The position numbers and the translations under genes were made by a program. From Bradyrhizobium hipponense (GTDB taxonomy: Bacteria; Pseudomonadota; Alphaproteobacteria; Rhizobiales; Xanthobacteraceae), in contig NZ_VSTH01000059.1 in NCBI RefSeq assembly GCF_008123965.1, forward strand, positions 1 through 64,000: a DNA stretch of 64,000 nt, in the 5' to 3' direction. Every line of letters starts with the position of its first letter. Positions within the stretch are counted from its first letter, which is position 1. Below are positions 52,131 through 60,718 of this stretch, one piece after another. The notes under the pieces were generated by a model, which saw only the letters and a list, made by a program, of their open reading frames with translations, did not search any database and was not told the origin of the DNA.

Positions 52131-53702
52131 TAGATTCCGGACGGCAATCAGGATGCCGATGAACGTCGCGGCGATGATCCAGAGCGCCACGGTGCGCCAG
52201 CGGTTCTTGCGGCCCTCGCTGCGCCCCATCGCGGCGATGCTCTCCGGCGACAGCCGCAGACCCTCGCGCGTCATGGTCTCCAATTGCTCGAGCACCACGA
52301 CCGAGCGCTGCGCGATGTCGGGAAGCCGCATCAGCACGCGCGCGAGGTCGCCGGTGCCGGAAATCGCACCCTGGACCCGGCCGAGCGGACCGAGATTGCG
52401 CTCGATCCATTCGCGCACCACCGGGTCGGCGATCTTCCAGATGTCGAGCTTGGGATCGAAGCCGCGCGCCACGCCCTCGACCACCACCATGGTCTTCTGC
52501 AGCAGGATCAGCTCCGGCCTTGTAGTCATGTCGAACAGGCCGGTGACCTCGAGCAGCAGCGTCAGCAGCCGCGCCATCGAGATCTCTTCGGCGGTGCGGT
52601 TGTGGATCGGCTCGCCGATGGCGCGGATGGCTTGCGCGAAATTCTCGACCGAATGATGCGCGGGCACGTAGCCCGCCTCGAAATGCACCTCCGCCACGCG
52701 GCGATAGTCACGGGTGATGAAGCCGAGCAGGATTTCGGCGAGGAAGCGCCGCTCCTTCATGCCGAGCCGGCCCATGATGCCGAAATCGACCGCGACGAGC
52801 CGGCCCGTATCATCCAGGAACAGATTGCCCGGATGCATGTCGGCATGGAAGAAGCCGTCGCGCAACGCGTGGCGCAGAAAGCTCTGGATGATCTTGCGGC
52901 CGAGATCGGGCAGGTCGACCTGCGCCTCTGCCAGACGCTTGTGATCATTCAGCGCGATGCCGTCGATCCACTCCATCGTCAGCACGTTATGCGTGGTGCG
53001 GTCCCAGTCGACGGTCGGTATGCGGAAGTCGGGATCGTCGCGCGTGTTCTCCGCCATCTCCGACAGCGCGGCGGCCTCGAGCCGCAGGTCCATCTCCATC
53101 GCGACCGAGCGCGACATGGTGTTGATGACCTCGATGAGGCGCAGGCGCCGCGCTTCGGACGAGTAAGATTCGGCCTTGTGCGCGACGAAGAAGAAATCGG
53201 AGAGGTCGCGCCGGAAGCGCGAGGCCACGTTGGGGCGCAGCACTTTCACGGCGACCGGTTTGCGGATGCCGTCGCGCCAGACTTCAGCGCGATGCACTTG
53301 TGCGATCGAGGCGGCCGCAACCGGCGGGCCGAGGCTCGCGAATGCGTCCGTCAGCGGACGCTCCAGCGAAGCCGCGATCGCGGCTTCCGCGTCGGCTTGC
53401 GGGAATGGCGGCAGGCGATCCTGGAGGCTTTCGAGGTCGCGCGCCATGATGACGCCGACCACGTCGGGACGTGTCGCCAGGAATTGCCCGAGCTTGAGAT
53501 AGGCCGGGCCCATCCGGGTCAGCGCACGCGACAGCCGCGGTCCTTGCTTGGGACCGCGCCGTTCAATAAGGCGCGCAACCTTCAGCGCGAGCTGCCCTGG
53601 CGGCGGCACCAGGCTCGGATCGACGGAGCCGAACACGCCTTCGCGCGCAAACACGAACGCAGCGCGCATCAGGCGCGCAGTGTGGGTAATTGCAGAGATC
53701 AC
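52128..53702 (-). CDS. ubiB: Ubiquinone biosynthesis protein UbiB (ABC1/ADCK atypical kinase)
   Basis: A membrane-associated ATPase/kinase-like protein needed for ubiquinone assembly. 524 residues. The KxGQ motif is in YLKLGQFLATRPDVV near residue 75. The Ala-rich nucleotide loop is PPVAAASIAQVHRAEV near residue 125. Catalytic pieces are FFHADMHPGNLFLDD and LVAVDFGIMGRLG near residue 300. A C-terminal membrane helix (VALWIIAATFIGILIAV) ends the protein. The start is the GTG at 53702, which overlaps the ubiE stop (GTGA) and gives the usual length. Earlier in-frame ATGs lie inside ubiE. Confidence 0.94.
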   Translation of the reverse strand: MISAITHTARLMRAAFVFAREGVFGSVDPSLVPPPGQLALKVARLIERRGPKQGPRLSRALTRMGPAYLKLGQFLATRPDVVGVIMARDLESLQDRLPPFPQADAEAAIAASLERPLTDAFASLGPPVAAASIAQVHRAEVWRDGIRKPVAVKVLRPNVASRFRRDLSDFFFVAHKAESYSSEARRLRLIEVINTMSRSVAMEMDLRLEAAALSEMAENTRDDPDFRIPTVDWDRTTHNVLTMEWIDGIALNDHKRLAEAQVDLPDLGRKIIQSFLRHALRDGFFHADMHPGNLFLDDTGRLVAVDFGIMGRLGMKERRFLAEILLGFITRDYRRVAEVHFEAGYVPAHHSVENFAQAIRAIGEPIHNRTAEEISMARLLTLLLEVTGLFDMTTRPELILLQKTMVVVEGVARGFDPKLDIWKIADPVVREWIERNLGPLGRVQGAISGTGDLARVLMRLPDIAQRSVVVLEQLETMTREGLRLSPESIAAMGRSEGRKNRWRTVALWIIAATFIGILIAVRNL

Positions 53703-54460
53703 AAACGCCAGCCCGAATGCAGTGCAACGATGCCGCCGGTCAACGTCTGCCAGCCCACGCGGGCGAAACCGGCGTTGCGGATCATGTCGGCGAAGGCGTG
53801 GGGCTTTGGAAACTTGCGGATCGACTCGACGAGATACTGATAGGATTCGGCGTCGCCGGTCACCATGCGGCCGAGCGGCGGGATCACCTTGAACGAGAAC
53901 AGATCGTAAAGCTTGTCGAGGCCGGGCATCTCGACGGTGGAGAACTCCAGGCACAGGAATCGGCTGCCGGGCTTCAGCACACGATAGGCCTCGCGCAGCG
54001 CAAGGTCGATCTGCGGCACGTTGCGGATGCCGAAAGCGATCGTATATGCATCGAAGCTGCGATCGGCGAAGGCGAGCGCTTCGGCATTGCCCTCGACGAA
54101 ATCGACCTGGGTCTCGAGATGCCGCTTGGCGGCGCGCTCGCGACCCACGGCCAGCATCCCGGAATTGATGTCGCAAACGGTGGCATGGAAGCCGGAGCCG
54201 GCCGCCTTGGCGGCCCGGAACGAGATGTCGCCGGTGCCGCCGGCGACATCGAGCAACGCGAACGGCCGCTCGCTTCTGGGCGGATCGAGCGCGTTGATCA
54301 TGATGTCCTTCCAGACCCGGTGCAGGCCAGCGGACATCAAGTCGTTCATCAAATCATAGCGCGAAGCCACGCTGTGAAACACATCGTTCACCAGCGTCTG
54401 CTTGTCCCCCAAGGGAACGTCCCTGAAGCCAAAATGCGTGGTTTCGCCCGGCCGATCCAT
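53699..54460 (-). CDS. ubiE: Ubiquinone/menaquinone C-methyltransferase UbiE
   Basis: A SAM-dependent methyltransferase acting on the demethylated benzoquinol precursor of ubiquinone. 253 residues. VFHSVASRYDLMNDLMSAGLH is near residue 28; the SAM motif is LLDVAGGTGDISFRAAKAAG near residue 69. FVEGNAEALAFAD, then YTIAFGIRNVPQ and RVLKPGSRFLCLEFS are typical. It couples to ubiB downstream. It diverges from mutM across 81 bp, a conserved alphaproteobacterial arrangement. Confidence 0.96.
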   Translation of the reverse strand: MDRPGETTHFGFRDVPLGDKQTLVNDVFHSVASRYDLMNDLMSAGLHRVWKDIMINALDPPRSERPFALLDVAGGTGDISFRAAKAAGSGFHATVCDINSGMLAVGRERAAKRHLETQVDFVEGNAEALAFADRSFDAYTIAFGIRNVPQIDLALREAYRVLKPGSRFLCLEFSTVEMPGLDKLYDLFSFKVIPPLGRMVTGDAESYQYLVESIRKFPKPHAFADMIRNAGFARVGWQTLTGGIVALHSGWRL

Positions 54461-54541
54461 TACTCTACTCCACGAGGCGGACCATAGCGCGCCCGCCGCA
54501 ATGGCGCTATCACACCGCCCTCATAAGGTGAATGCCTGACC

Positions 54542-55423
54542 ATGCCTGAATTGCCCGAAGTCGAGACCGTCCGCCGCGGCCTGCAGCCCGTCATGGAAGG
54601 TGCAAAGATCCTCGTCGCGGAGGCCCGGCGGCCGGATCTGCGCTTTCCCTTTCAGCCGGACTTCGTGGCCCGGCTCCAGGGGCAGCTCGTCACCGGGCTC
54701 GGCCGCCGTGCAAAATATCTCATGGCCGATCTCGCTTCAGGCGACGTGCTGTTGATGCATCTGGGCATGTCAGGCTCGTTCCGCGTCATCAAGTCGGACA
54801 ACGATGCGGCGCCTGGCGAGTTTCACTATCCGCGGGCCAAGGACTCCACGCATGACCACGTGTTGTTTCGGATGTCCTCGGGTGCCGACATCGTCTTCAA
54901 CGATCCGCGCCGCTTCGGTTACATGAAAGTGATTGCGCGCAACGCGCTCGACGAGGAGCCGCTACTGCGCGGGCTCGGTCCCGAGCCTCTCGGCAACGCG
55001 TTCGATGCGGCGATGCTGGCGGGGTCGTGCGCAGGGAAGACCACGAGCCTGAAGGCCGCGCTGCTCGACCAGCGCGTGGTGGCCGGTCTCGGCAACATCT
55101 ATGTCTGCGAAGCCCTGCACCGCTCGCATCTGTCGCCGCGCCGGATTGCCGCCACGCTGTCGACCAAGAAGGGCGAGCCGACCGACCATGCGAAGCGATT
55201 GGTTGGCGCGATCCACACCGTGCTGAACGACGCCATCAAGGCCGGCGGCTCCTCACTTCGCGACCATCGCCAGACCTCGGGCGAGCTCGGCTATTTCCAG
55301 CACGCGTTCAAGGTCTACGACCGCGAAGGCGAGACCTGCAAGACGCCATGCTGTGGCGGCACGATCAAGCGCTTCACCCAGAATGGGCGATCGACCTTCT
55401 GGTGCGCGAAATGTCAGAAGTGA
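54542..55423 (+). CDS. mutM: Formamidopyrimidine-DNA glycosylase MutM (Fpg)
   Basis: Removes 8-oxoguanine and formamidopyrimidines and nicks at the abasic site. 293 residues. The N terminus MPELPEVETVRRGLQP has catalytic Pro2 and Glu3 (after Met removal, Pro1 and Glu2). DPRRFGYMKVI and the helix-two-turn-helix QRVVAGLGNIYVCEAL follow. The C-terminal zinc finger has Cys residues in ETCKTPCCGGTIKRF and STFWCAKCQK. The first Cys pair is in a longer CKTPCC form than the usual CPRC. ATG at 54542. Confidence 0.95.
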   Translation: MPELPEVETVRRGLQPVMEGAKILVAEARRPDLRFPFQPDFVARLQGQLVTGLGRRAKYLMADLASGDVLLMHLGMSGSFRVIKSDNDAAPGEFHYPRAKDSTHDHVLFRMSSGADIVFNDPRRFGYMKVIARNALDEEPLLRGLGPEPLGNAFDAAMLAGSCAGKTTSLKAALLDQRVVAGLGNIYVCEALHRSHLSPRRIAATLSTKKGEPTDHAKRLVGAIHTVLNDAIKAGGSSLRDHRQTSGELGYFQHAFKVYDREGETCKTPCCGGTIKRFTQNGRSTFWCAKCQK

Positions 55424-55481
55424 GAGCTGGCGAGCGGCCGAGAGGCGTCGAATTCGACAAGGACGGTAAGCTGACCACAAC

Positions 55482-55568
55482 CGTCATTGCGAGGAGCCCT
55501 TGCGACGAAGCAATCCAGGATCTCTCCGCGGAAGGAGTCTGGATTACTTCGCTGCGCTCGCAATGACG
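55482..55568. repeat. Palindromic intergenic repeat, family C (copy 2)
   Basis: Same length and orientation as 14709-14795, with the same ends (CGTCATTGCGAGGAGC and GCTGCGCTCGCAATGACG). It lies between mutM and the convergent parA-like gene. The remainder of 55424-55697 shows no gene. Confidence 0.75.
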
Positions 55569-55697
55569 AGATGGATGAAGCCTCCGAAAGGCGCGAATCA
55601 AAGCAATCCGGCCGGGCTGGTGGCCGGATTGCTTCGTCGCTGAGGCTCTTCGATCGGATGGTGAAGAGCCCGGCTGCCGTCTGAGCGATTGCCCCGC

Positions 55698-56438
55698 TCA
55701 GGACGCCAGTATCGTGGTCTTGTCTGACGAGAGCTCGGCAGCGTGCAGCATGCCGTCCGTGGCCGTGACGACCTGGTCGCTCCGGACATTGGTCGTGGCG
55801 GCGAGCTCGAGACGGGTCTCGATCCACTGCCAGAGGCCGCGGACCTCGTCCGCCGACTTGCTGTTCGGTGCGAATTCGCTGACGGCGAGGCCGGCTGCGA
55901 GCGAGTCCTGGTGGTCGTTGCGCATCACGATCAGCGGGCGCGCGAGCACCTCAGTCAGATCGTGCGCCGCTTCCTCGGCGAGCGTGTTGGCCGCGTTGTC
56001 GATACGTTGACCGCGGATCGGGGTCTGGTTCAGCACGAAGCTATAGGGCCGCTTCCAGGCGCGCGCGACGCTGAGCGTCGAAGCGGTCGCCTCGATGTCG
56101 GCGACGCTCGGCCGGGCCGGGATCAGGCAAAGGTCGCAATGGCGGATCGCGGCGGTGGTGGCGGCGCTGAGGCCGGCCGCGGTGTCGATGATCGCAAGCT
56201 GCAGGCCGCTGTCGGCCAGCATCTTCAGACGCGGTTCGATGTCGATGGCATGATAAATCGGCTCGACGACGAGATCATCCGCGGTGCGGCGGCGCCGCCA
56301 GTTGGACAGGGTACCCTGCAGGTCGGTCTCGATCAGGCGAACGGTGAAGCCGGCCTGCTTGGCTGCCAGCGCGAGGCCGACGACGAGCGTGCTCTTGCCA
56401 CTGCCGCCCTTTTGGGTGGCCAGTACGATCGTGTGCAT
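55698..56438 (-). CDS. Orphan ParA-family ATPase
   Basis: 246 residues. The deviant Walker A is ATQKGGSGKSTLVVGLALA near residue 8, with the second Lys of ParA/MinD proteins. IETDLQGTLSNWRRRR near residue 37 and LAIIDTAAGLS near residue 78 are the remaining nucleotide-site motifs. ParA proteins form ATP sandwich dimers that position DNA or protein cargo. No ParB or centromere-like repeat is adjacent, so the cargo is unknown. The start is the ATG at 56438 behind AAAGGA. The degenerate protease gene lies 256 bp upstream on the same strand. Confidence 0.85.
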   Translation of the reverse strand: MHTIVLATQKGGSGKSTLVVGLALAAKQAGFTVRLIETDLQGTLSNWRRRRTADDLVVEPIYHAIDIEPRLKMLADSGLQLAIIDTAAGLSAATTAAIRHCDLCLIPARPSVADIEATASTLSVARAWKRPYSFVLNQTPIRGQRIDNAANTLAEEAAHDLTEVLARPLIVMRNDHQDSLAAGLAVSEFAPNSKSADEVRGLWQWIETRLELAATTNVRSDQVVTATDGMLHAAELSSDKTTILAS

Positions 56439-56610
56439 GGAAGATGAATCCTTTGGAGCGCTCGGGTCTCTGGGTAACGCCACGCGAACGTGCATCGCTT
56501 CTCGATGCTGAGCTCTTCTCGCTCAGGACGTGCCCTGCCCAGTCCAAGGGGACCGCGGATGTCCGAATCAACGCTAAAGATGATGGCGGAATAGGGAATG
56601 ACGGCGAATC

Positions 56611-56639
56611 CGTACCACTACTGGACCCGTAGTCGTACG
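56611..56639. other. 29-bp inverted repeat upstream of the ParA-like gene
   Basis: CGTACCACTAC (56611-56621) and GTAGTCGTACG (56629-56639) are complementary at 10 of 11 positions with a 7-base spacer. No T-run follows on either strand. It may be an operator for the ParA-like gene. No gene is seen in 56439-56694. Confidence 0.45.
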
Positions 56640-56694
56640 TGGGCGTGCTCGTTACCACCCAAGGGTGCGGGGAATTAGGGATGCTGCCCTTGGC

Positions 56695-58056
56695 CTACTT
56701 GCGCACGCAGATCACGCGCACCACGGCGGCCTTTGCATCGGTCGACGTGCCGTTCGCCATGACATCGTTCGCTTTCAGGAAGTCGCGCACCGTTTCCGCG
56801 GACACCATCACCGCTTGTGACGCAGGGACCGATGTCGCGGGACCCGCGACCATCGCCGGCTTCAGCAGCGCGATGCCGGCAAACTTGCCGTCGCCGTCGA
56901 TCGCCGGGCTGCCGGAAAACCCCACGGCCGGTGGCGGAGACAGTGCGGAATCGTTGCTCGTCACCGGCGCCAGCGCGGACCTGACACTTGAGACGCCGGC
57001 CGCGCCGCCCTGGCTTTGCGGATCCGCGATGCCGATGACATCGACGTTCGTCTTGGCCCCGCCACCGGCGAGACCGAGCGGCTTCAGGCCGCGCGCGCCG
57101 TAGATGTGCAGCAGCGCCAGATCGTGCTCCTTGTCTTCGGCGAGACGGTCGGCATTGCCATAGCCACCGACCGTGATCGCGAGGCAGCTGTCGGTGACAA
57201 GGCGGTCAGTGACGATCGCGCCGTCGTCGCTGACGACGATGCCGGTTCCGTATTCGACGCTCTTGCGCGGCGCCGGTCCGGCCTGCGGTCCTGCCGGAAA
57301 TGCGTTGAACGCGCTCGACATCGCGATCACGACCGGCTCGACCGTGTTCTCGGTCGCCTGATCGTAGAGGATGGTCATGATGCGGACCTCGTCGCCTTTG
57401 AAGGTGCCGCGCAGGTAGAATTTCTTCAGGCCCTGGAGGCCCGACAGCACGAAGAAGTCCGGCTTCACCACGGTGTAGTCGACCTTGCGTCCGGGGGGCT
57501 CCTTCTTCTCAGTTTCCGCGAGCTTGGCCGTGGTCGGGTTCGCCTCCTTGCGGCGGCTGAGCAGCACTTGCACCGTTCCGGTCTGCGATGTCCATTTCGA
57601 GCCGTTGGCATCGGTCGCCTGCTGCGGCACCAGCTTGCCGGGGATGCCGAGCCGGGCGCCGCTGGTCGGCTCCATCACGATCTTCCAGCCGACGCCGTCC
57701 TGCTTCCGGCGCGCCGTCTCGGCGAGCGCGGCGCGCTCCTGCGGATTGAGCACCCCGGTCGGCTTGCCGCCCTTGGCCTTCTGGTATTCCTTGATCGCGT
57801 CGACCATGCGCGCGCTGACGTCGCCGGAGATGGCGCCGTTATATTGGCCGACCCAGGCGAGGTCGGATTGCAGCGACAGGCGTTCCGCCTGCGCCATGGC
57901 GTCGGCGGTCTCCGACGGCGTCTGAAGTGCGGGCGGGCGGATCGGAACGGTCTGGACCGTCCTCGGCCTGGTGCTGGAGACCTGTGACGTCGTCATCTGG
58001 GCGTTCGCGCCTGCGGCAGTCGCGAACAACAGTGTTGCCGCAAGCATCGATCTCAT
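56695..58056 (-). CDS. Exported protein: peptidoglycan-binding-like domain plus degenerate trypsin-like domain
   Basis: 453 residues. A signal peptide is at the N terminus (MRSMLAATLLFATAAGANAQ). Residues about 45-115 resemble a PG_binding_1 domain (WVGQYNGAISGDVSARMVDA, IKEYQKAKGGKPTGVL). The last 190 residues resemble a trypsin-like S1 domain: GTGIVVSDDGAIVTDRLVTD, then EHDLALLHIYG and GFSGSPAIDGDG. Where the catalytic His is expected (TNxHV) the sequence has TDRLV near residue 286, so His is missing, while Asp (about 311) and Ser (about 380) are present. It is probably a non-catalytic periplasmic binding protein. The start is the ATG at 58056. Confidence 0.8.
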   Translation of the reverse strand: MRSMLAATLLFATAAGANAQMTTSQVSSTRPRTVQTVPIRPPALQTPSETADAMAQAERLSLQSDLAWVGQYNGAISGDVSARMVDAIKEYQKAKGGKPTGVLNPQERAALAETARRKQDGVGWKIVMEPTSGARLGIPGKLVPQQATDANGSKWTSQTGTVQVLLSRRKEANPTTAKLAETEKKEPPGRKVDYTVVKPDFFVLSGLQGLKKFYLRGTFKGDEVRIMTILYDQATENTVEPVVIAMSSAFNAFPAGPQAGPAPRKSVEYGTGIVVSDDGAIVTDRLVTDSCLAITVGGYGNADRLAEDKEHDLALLHIYGARGLKPLGLAGGGAKTNVDVIGIADPQSQGGAAGVSSVRSALAPVTSNDSALSPPPAVGFSGSPAIDGDGKFAGIALLKPAMVAGPATSVPASQAVMVSAETVRDFLKANDVMANGTSTDAKAAVVRVICVRK

Positions 58057-58170
58057 GACAAATCCAGCCAGCCCATTGCAAATAGACCATTGAACGTGCA
58101 GCCATTGAAGCACATCTCGTTGGTCGCGAACAATGTTGAGGTGGTTCAGGCCAGGGAAAGGTAGCTGACT

Positions 58171-58286
58171 CCTCATCCTGAGGAGCGCGCTCTTCGCGCG
58201 CGTCTCGAAGGATGAAGGCCAAGCTGTTGCAACGGGGGCCTTCATGGTTCGAGACGGCGCTTCGCGCCTCCTCACCATGAGGGTAG
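58171..58286. repeat. Palindromic intergenic repeat, family I (copy 1)
   Basis: CCTCATCCTGAGGAGCGCGC at the left and GCGCGCGTCTCGAAGGATGA / GGTTCGAGACGGCGC / CTCACCATGAGG inside form nested arms. A related copy lies at 59268-59383 on the other side of moeB. Confidence 0.65.
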
Positions 58287-58298
58287 GCACCTGAAAGG

Positions 58299-59108
58299 AT
58301 GACGATGCTGAGCCCGGACGAACTCGAACGCTATGCCCGCCATATCGTGCTGCGCGATGTCGGTGGCCCTGGCCAGGCCGCGCTGAAGCGGGCATCCGTG
58401 CTGGTGATCGGCGCCGGAGGTCTCGGTGCGCCGGCCCTGATGTATCTGGCCGCTGCCGGCGTCGGCACCCTCGGCGTGGTCGATGACGACGTGGTGTCGC
58501 TGTCCAACCTTCAGCGCCAGGTCATCCATACGACGCCCGACATCGGCCGGCATAAAGTCGAGAGCGCCGCCGAACGGATCACCGCGCTCAATCCGCATGT
58601 GCGCTTTGTCGGCCACGCCACCTGGCTCAACGCCGACAACGCGCTCTCGCTGATCGGCGACTACGATCTTGTGCTCGACGGCTCCGACAATTTCTCGACG
58701 CGCTATCTGGCCTCAGACGCCTGCTTCTTCGCCAAGCGGCCCCTCATCACCGCCGCGCTCGGCACATTCGATGGTTCGCTGACGACGATTCGCGCGCATG
58801 AAAAGAACGACGAGGGTGTGTTCAACCCGACCTACCGCTGCCTGTTTCCGGAGGCGCCGCCGCCGGGCACGGTGCCGGCCTGCGCGGAGGCCGGCGTCAT
58901 GGGTGCGCTCGCGGGCGTGATGGGTTCGATGATGGCGCTGGAGGCGATCCGCGAGATCGTCGGCTTTGGCGACGGCCTCGTCGGCCGCCTCCTGATGATC
59001 GATGCGCGCGCGATGCGCTTCGAGACCTTGCGCTACGCGCGCGATCCGGCCAATCCGCTCAACGGCGATGGGCCGGTCGTGACCGATCTCAGCGCCCATC
59101 GCACCTGA
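58299..59108 (+). CDS. moeB: ThiF/MoeB-family adenylyltransferase (likely molybdopterin-synthase adenylyltransferase)
   Basis: E1-like enzyme that adenylates the C-terminal glycine of a small sulfur-carrier protein (MoaD or ThiS). 269 residues. The nucleotide loop is VIGAGGLGAPALMYLAAAGVG near residue 32 (21 positions). VVDDDVVSLSNLQRQVIH near residue 61 carries the Asp and Arg-finger. DGSDNFSTRYLASDACF is near residue 128 and TYRCLFPEAPPPGTVPACAE is near residue 180. MoeB and ThiF cannot be told apart here, as no moa or thi gene is nearby. It is flanked on both sides by family I repeats. Confidence 0.85.
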   Translation: MTMLSPDELERYARHIVLRDVGGPGQAALKRASVLVIGAGGLGAPALMYLAAAGVGTLGVVDDDVVSLSNLQRQVIHTTPDIGRHKVESAAERITALNPHVRFVGHATWLNADNALSLIGDYDLVLDGSDNFSTRYLASDACFFAKRPLITAALGTFDGSLTTIRAHEKNDEGVFNPTYRCLFPEAPPPGTVPACAEAGVMGALAGVMGSMMALEAIREIVGFGDGLVGRLLMIDARAMRFETLRYARDPANPLNGDGPVVTDLSAHRT

Positions 59109-59267
59109 TCGCAGATGCTACGCGGCGCGCGTTCGAAGACTGATGCGAGCCGTTTCCGGGACCGTTCTCCTACTATCCGAGCCGCCGCCAGGTGCCGCCG
59201 GCGCTACGCGCCGCCTTCATCGATTTCGTCGCGAGCTGGCGCAAGCGAAACGCGTCGGGACCCCAGA

Positions 59268-59383
59268 CCCTCATGGTGAGGAGCGCGCCCTTGCGCGCGT
59301 CTCGAACCATGCAGGCCTCGCTGGTGCAGCTCGGCCTTTCATCCTTCAAGACGCGCGTTCCGCGCTCCGCAGGACGAGGAAGG
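59268..59383. repeat. Palindromic intergenic repeat, family I (copy 2)
   Basis: CCCTCATGGTGAGGAGCGCG and GCGCGTCTCGAACCATG at the left, CATCCTTCAAGACGCGCG and CGCTCCGCAGGACGAGG at the right. The same building blocks as 58171-58286, in inverted order. It lies between the convergent moeB and dehydrogenase genes; 59109-59267 holds no gene. Confidence 0.6.
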
Positions 59384-59395
59384 AGAGCTTGGGAG

Positions 59396-60397
59396 TCAGA
59401 GCATGCTCGGCAGCACGCGATCCGGCGGCTTGTGGGCATCGAGGAAGGTGCGGATGTTGATGATCACCTTCTCGCCCATCTCGACACGACCCTCGATCGT
59501 GGCCGAGCCCATGTGTGGCAGCAGCGCCACCTTGCCGGCCCTGGCGAGCCGCACCAGCTTCGGGTTGACCGCGGGCTCGTGCTCGTAGACGTCGAGGCCG
59601 GCACCGCCGATGTCACCGGCTTCGATCAGCTTGATCAGCGTGTCCTCGTCGGTGACCTCGCCGCGCGCGGTGTTGACGATGTAGGCATCTTTCCGGATCA
59701 GCTTCAGCCGTCGCGCCGAGAGCAGATGATAGGTCGCCGGCGTGTGCGGACAGTTCACCGAGATGATGTCCATCCGCGCCAGCATCTGGTCGAGGCTTTC
59801 CCAATAGGTCGCGCCAAGCTCTTCGGCGATCTTCGGCGCCACGGGCCGGCGGTTGTGATAGTGGATCTGCAAGCCGAAGGCGCGGGCGCGGCGCGCCACC
59901 GCCTGGCCGATGCGGCCCATGCCAATGATGCCGAGGCGCTTGCCGCCGATGCGATGGCCGAGCATCCAGGTCGGCGACCAGCCGGCCCAGGGCTTGCCCT
60001 CCGTGAGGACGGAAGCGCCTTCGATCAGCCGGCGCGGCACGGCCAGGATCAGCGCCATGGTCATGTCGGCGGTGTCTTCGGTCAAAACCTTCGGCGTATT
60101 GGTGACGGTAATGCCGCGGGCGTGCGCGGCCTCGACATCGATGTTGTCGACGCCGTTGCCGAAATTCGCGATCAGCCGCAGCTTGCAGTCGGGCTGATTG
60201 ACGATGTCGGCGGTGATGTGGTCGGTGACCGTCGGAACCAGCACGTCGGCGCCGCGCGCGGCTTCGGCGAGCTGCTCGGCCGACATCGGCGCGTCGTCGA
60301 GATTGATCCGCGCGTCGAACAGCTCGCGCATCCGGGTCTCGATCGAATCCGGCAACTTGCGCGTCACGACGACGAGGGGCTTTTTCTTCACCGACAT
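59396..60397 (-). CDS. D-2-hydroxyacid dehydrogenase (glyoxylate/hydroxypyruvate reductase-like)
   Basis: 333 residues. The NAD-binding loop is GGKRLGIIGMGRIGQAVARRA near residue 153 (21 positions). VNTARGEVTDEDTL contains the family Arg near residue 240. GAGLDVYEHEPAVNPKL has the Glu, and LLPHMGSATIEGRVEM has the catalytic His near residue 290. It is closest in look to bacterial D-glycerate dehydrogenase/GyaR and human GRHPR, so reduction of glyoxylate or hydroxypyruvate is likely. It diverges from the SH3 gene across a 321-bp gap. Confidence 0.88.
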   Translation of the reverse strand: MSVKKKPLVVVTRKLPDSIETRMRELFDARINLDDAPMSAEQLAEAARGADVLVPTVTDHITADIVNQPDCKLRLIANFGNGVDNIDVEAAHARGITVTNTPKVLTEDTADMTMALILAVPRRLIEGASVLTEGKPWAGWSPTWMLGHRIGGKRLGIIGMGRIGQAVARRARAFGLQIHYHNRRPVAPKIAEELGATYWESLDQMLARMDIISVNCPHTPATYHLLSARRLKLIRKDAYIVNTARGEVTDEDTLIKLIEAGDIGGAGLDVYEHEPAVNPKLVRLARAGKVALLPHMGSATIEGRVEMGEKVIINIRTFLDAHKPPDRVLPSML

Positions 60398-60718
60398 GTC
60401 CTGCTCTCATCAGGCGTCGCAAGCCGCCTCTGTCGCCAAAGGCCGGCCGTTCAGGCCTCATTAACCCGGTTGTTCGACACTGCCCTTGCCGCGTCGTCCC
60501 CGGCGTTTCCTTCAAGCTCCCCCGACATTTCCGGCCGGAAAATCGGGGCAAACTGGTTGTTCAAGCGTCCGTCCTCTCTAGCAGAAGGCCGGGCCAAGAC
60601 AAGAACCACGGGCCGGGCTTCGGGAACACCCGCGTGGGGCAGGACGAAGGGGTGCGCGGCAGGGTTTGGACTTGGGGTGAGGATCCGGCTTGGCCGGTCC
60701 TCGACAGGAGACGGGTTG
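60398..60718. other. 321-bp divergent gap with a palindrome
   Basis: This stretch separates the divergent dehydrogenase and SH3 genes. It contains a near-perfect palindrome at 60520-60548 (CCCCGACATTTCCGG facing CCGGAAAATCGGGG, one bulge). No other structure and no gene were recognised. A reading frame from the left runs through but has no conserved protein. Confidence 0.4.

Noticed and set aside
53703..54176. Longer ubiB reading frame
   Set aside because: The extra residues lie inside ubiE in another frame and are not conserved. The GTG overlapping the ubiE stop gives the normal 524-residue UbiB.
56611..56639. Terminator of the pseudoprotease gene
   Set aside because: The inverted repeat has no T-run on either strand.
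59192..60718. Extension of the SH3 gene far upstream in the same frame
   Set aside because: It would run through a repeat and antisense to the hydroxyacid dehydrogenase. The signal peptide and ribosome site fix the start at 60719.
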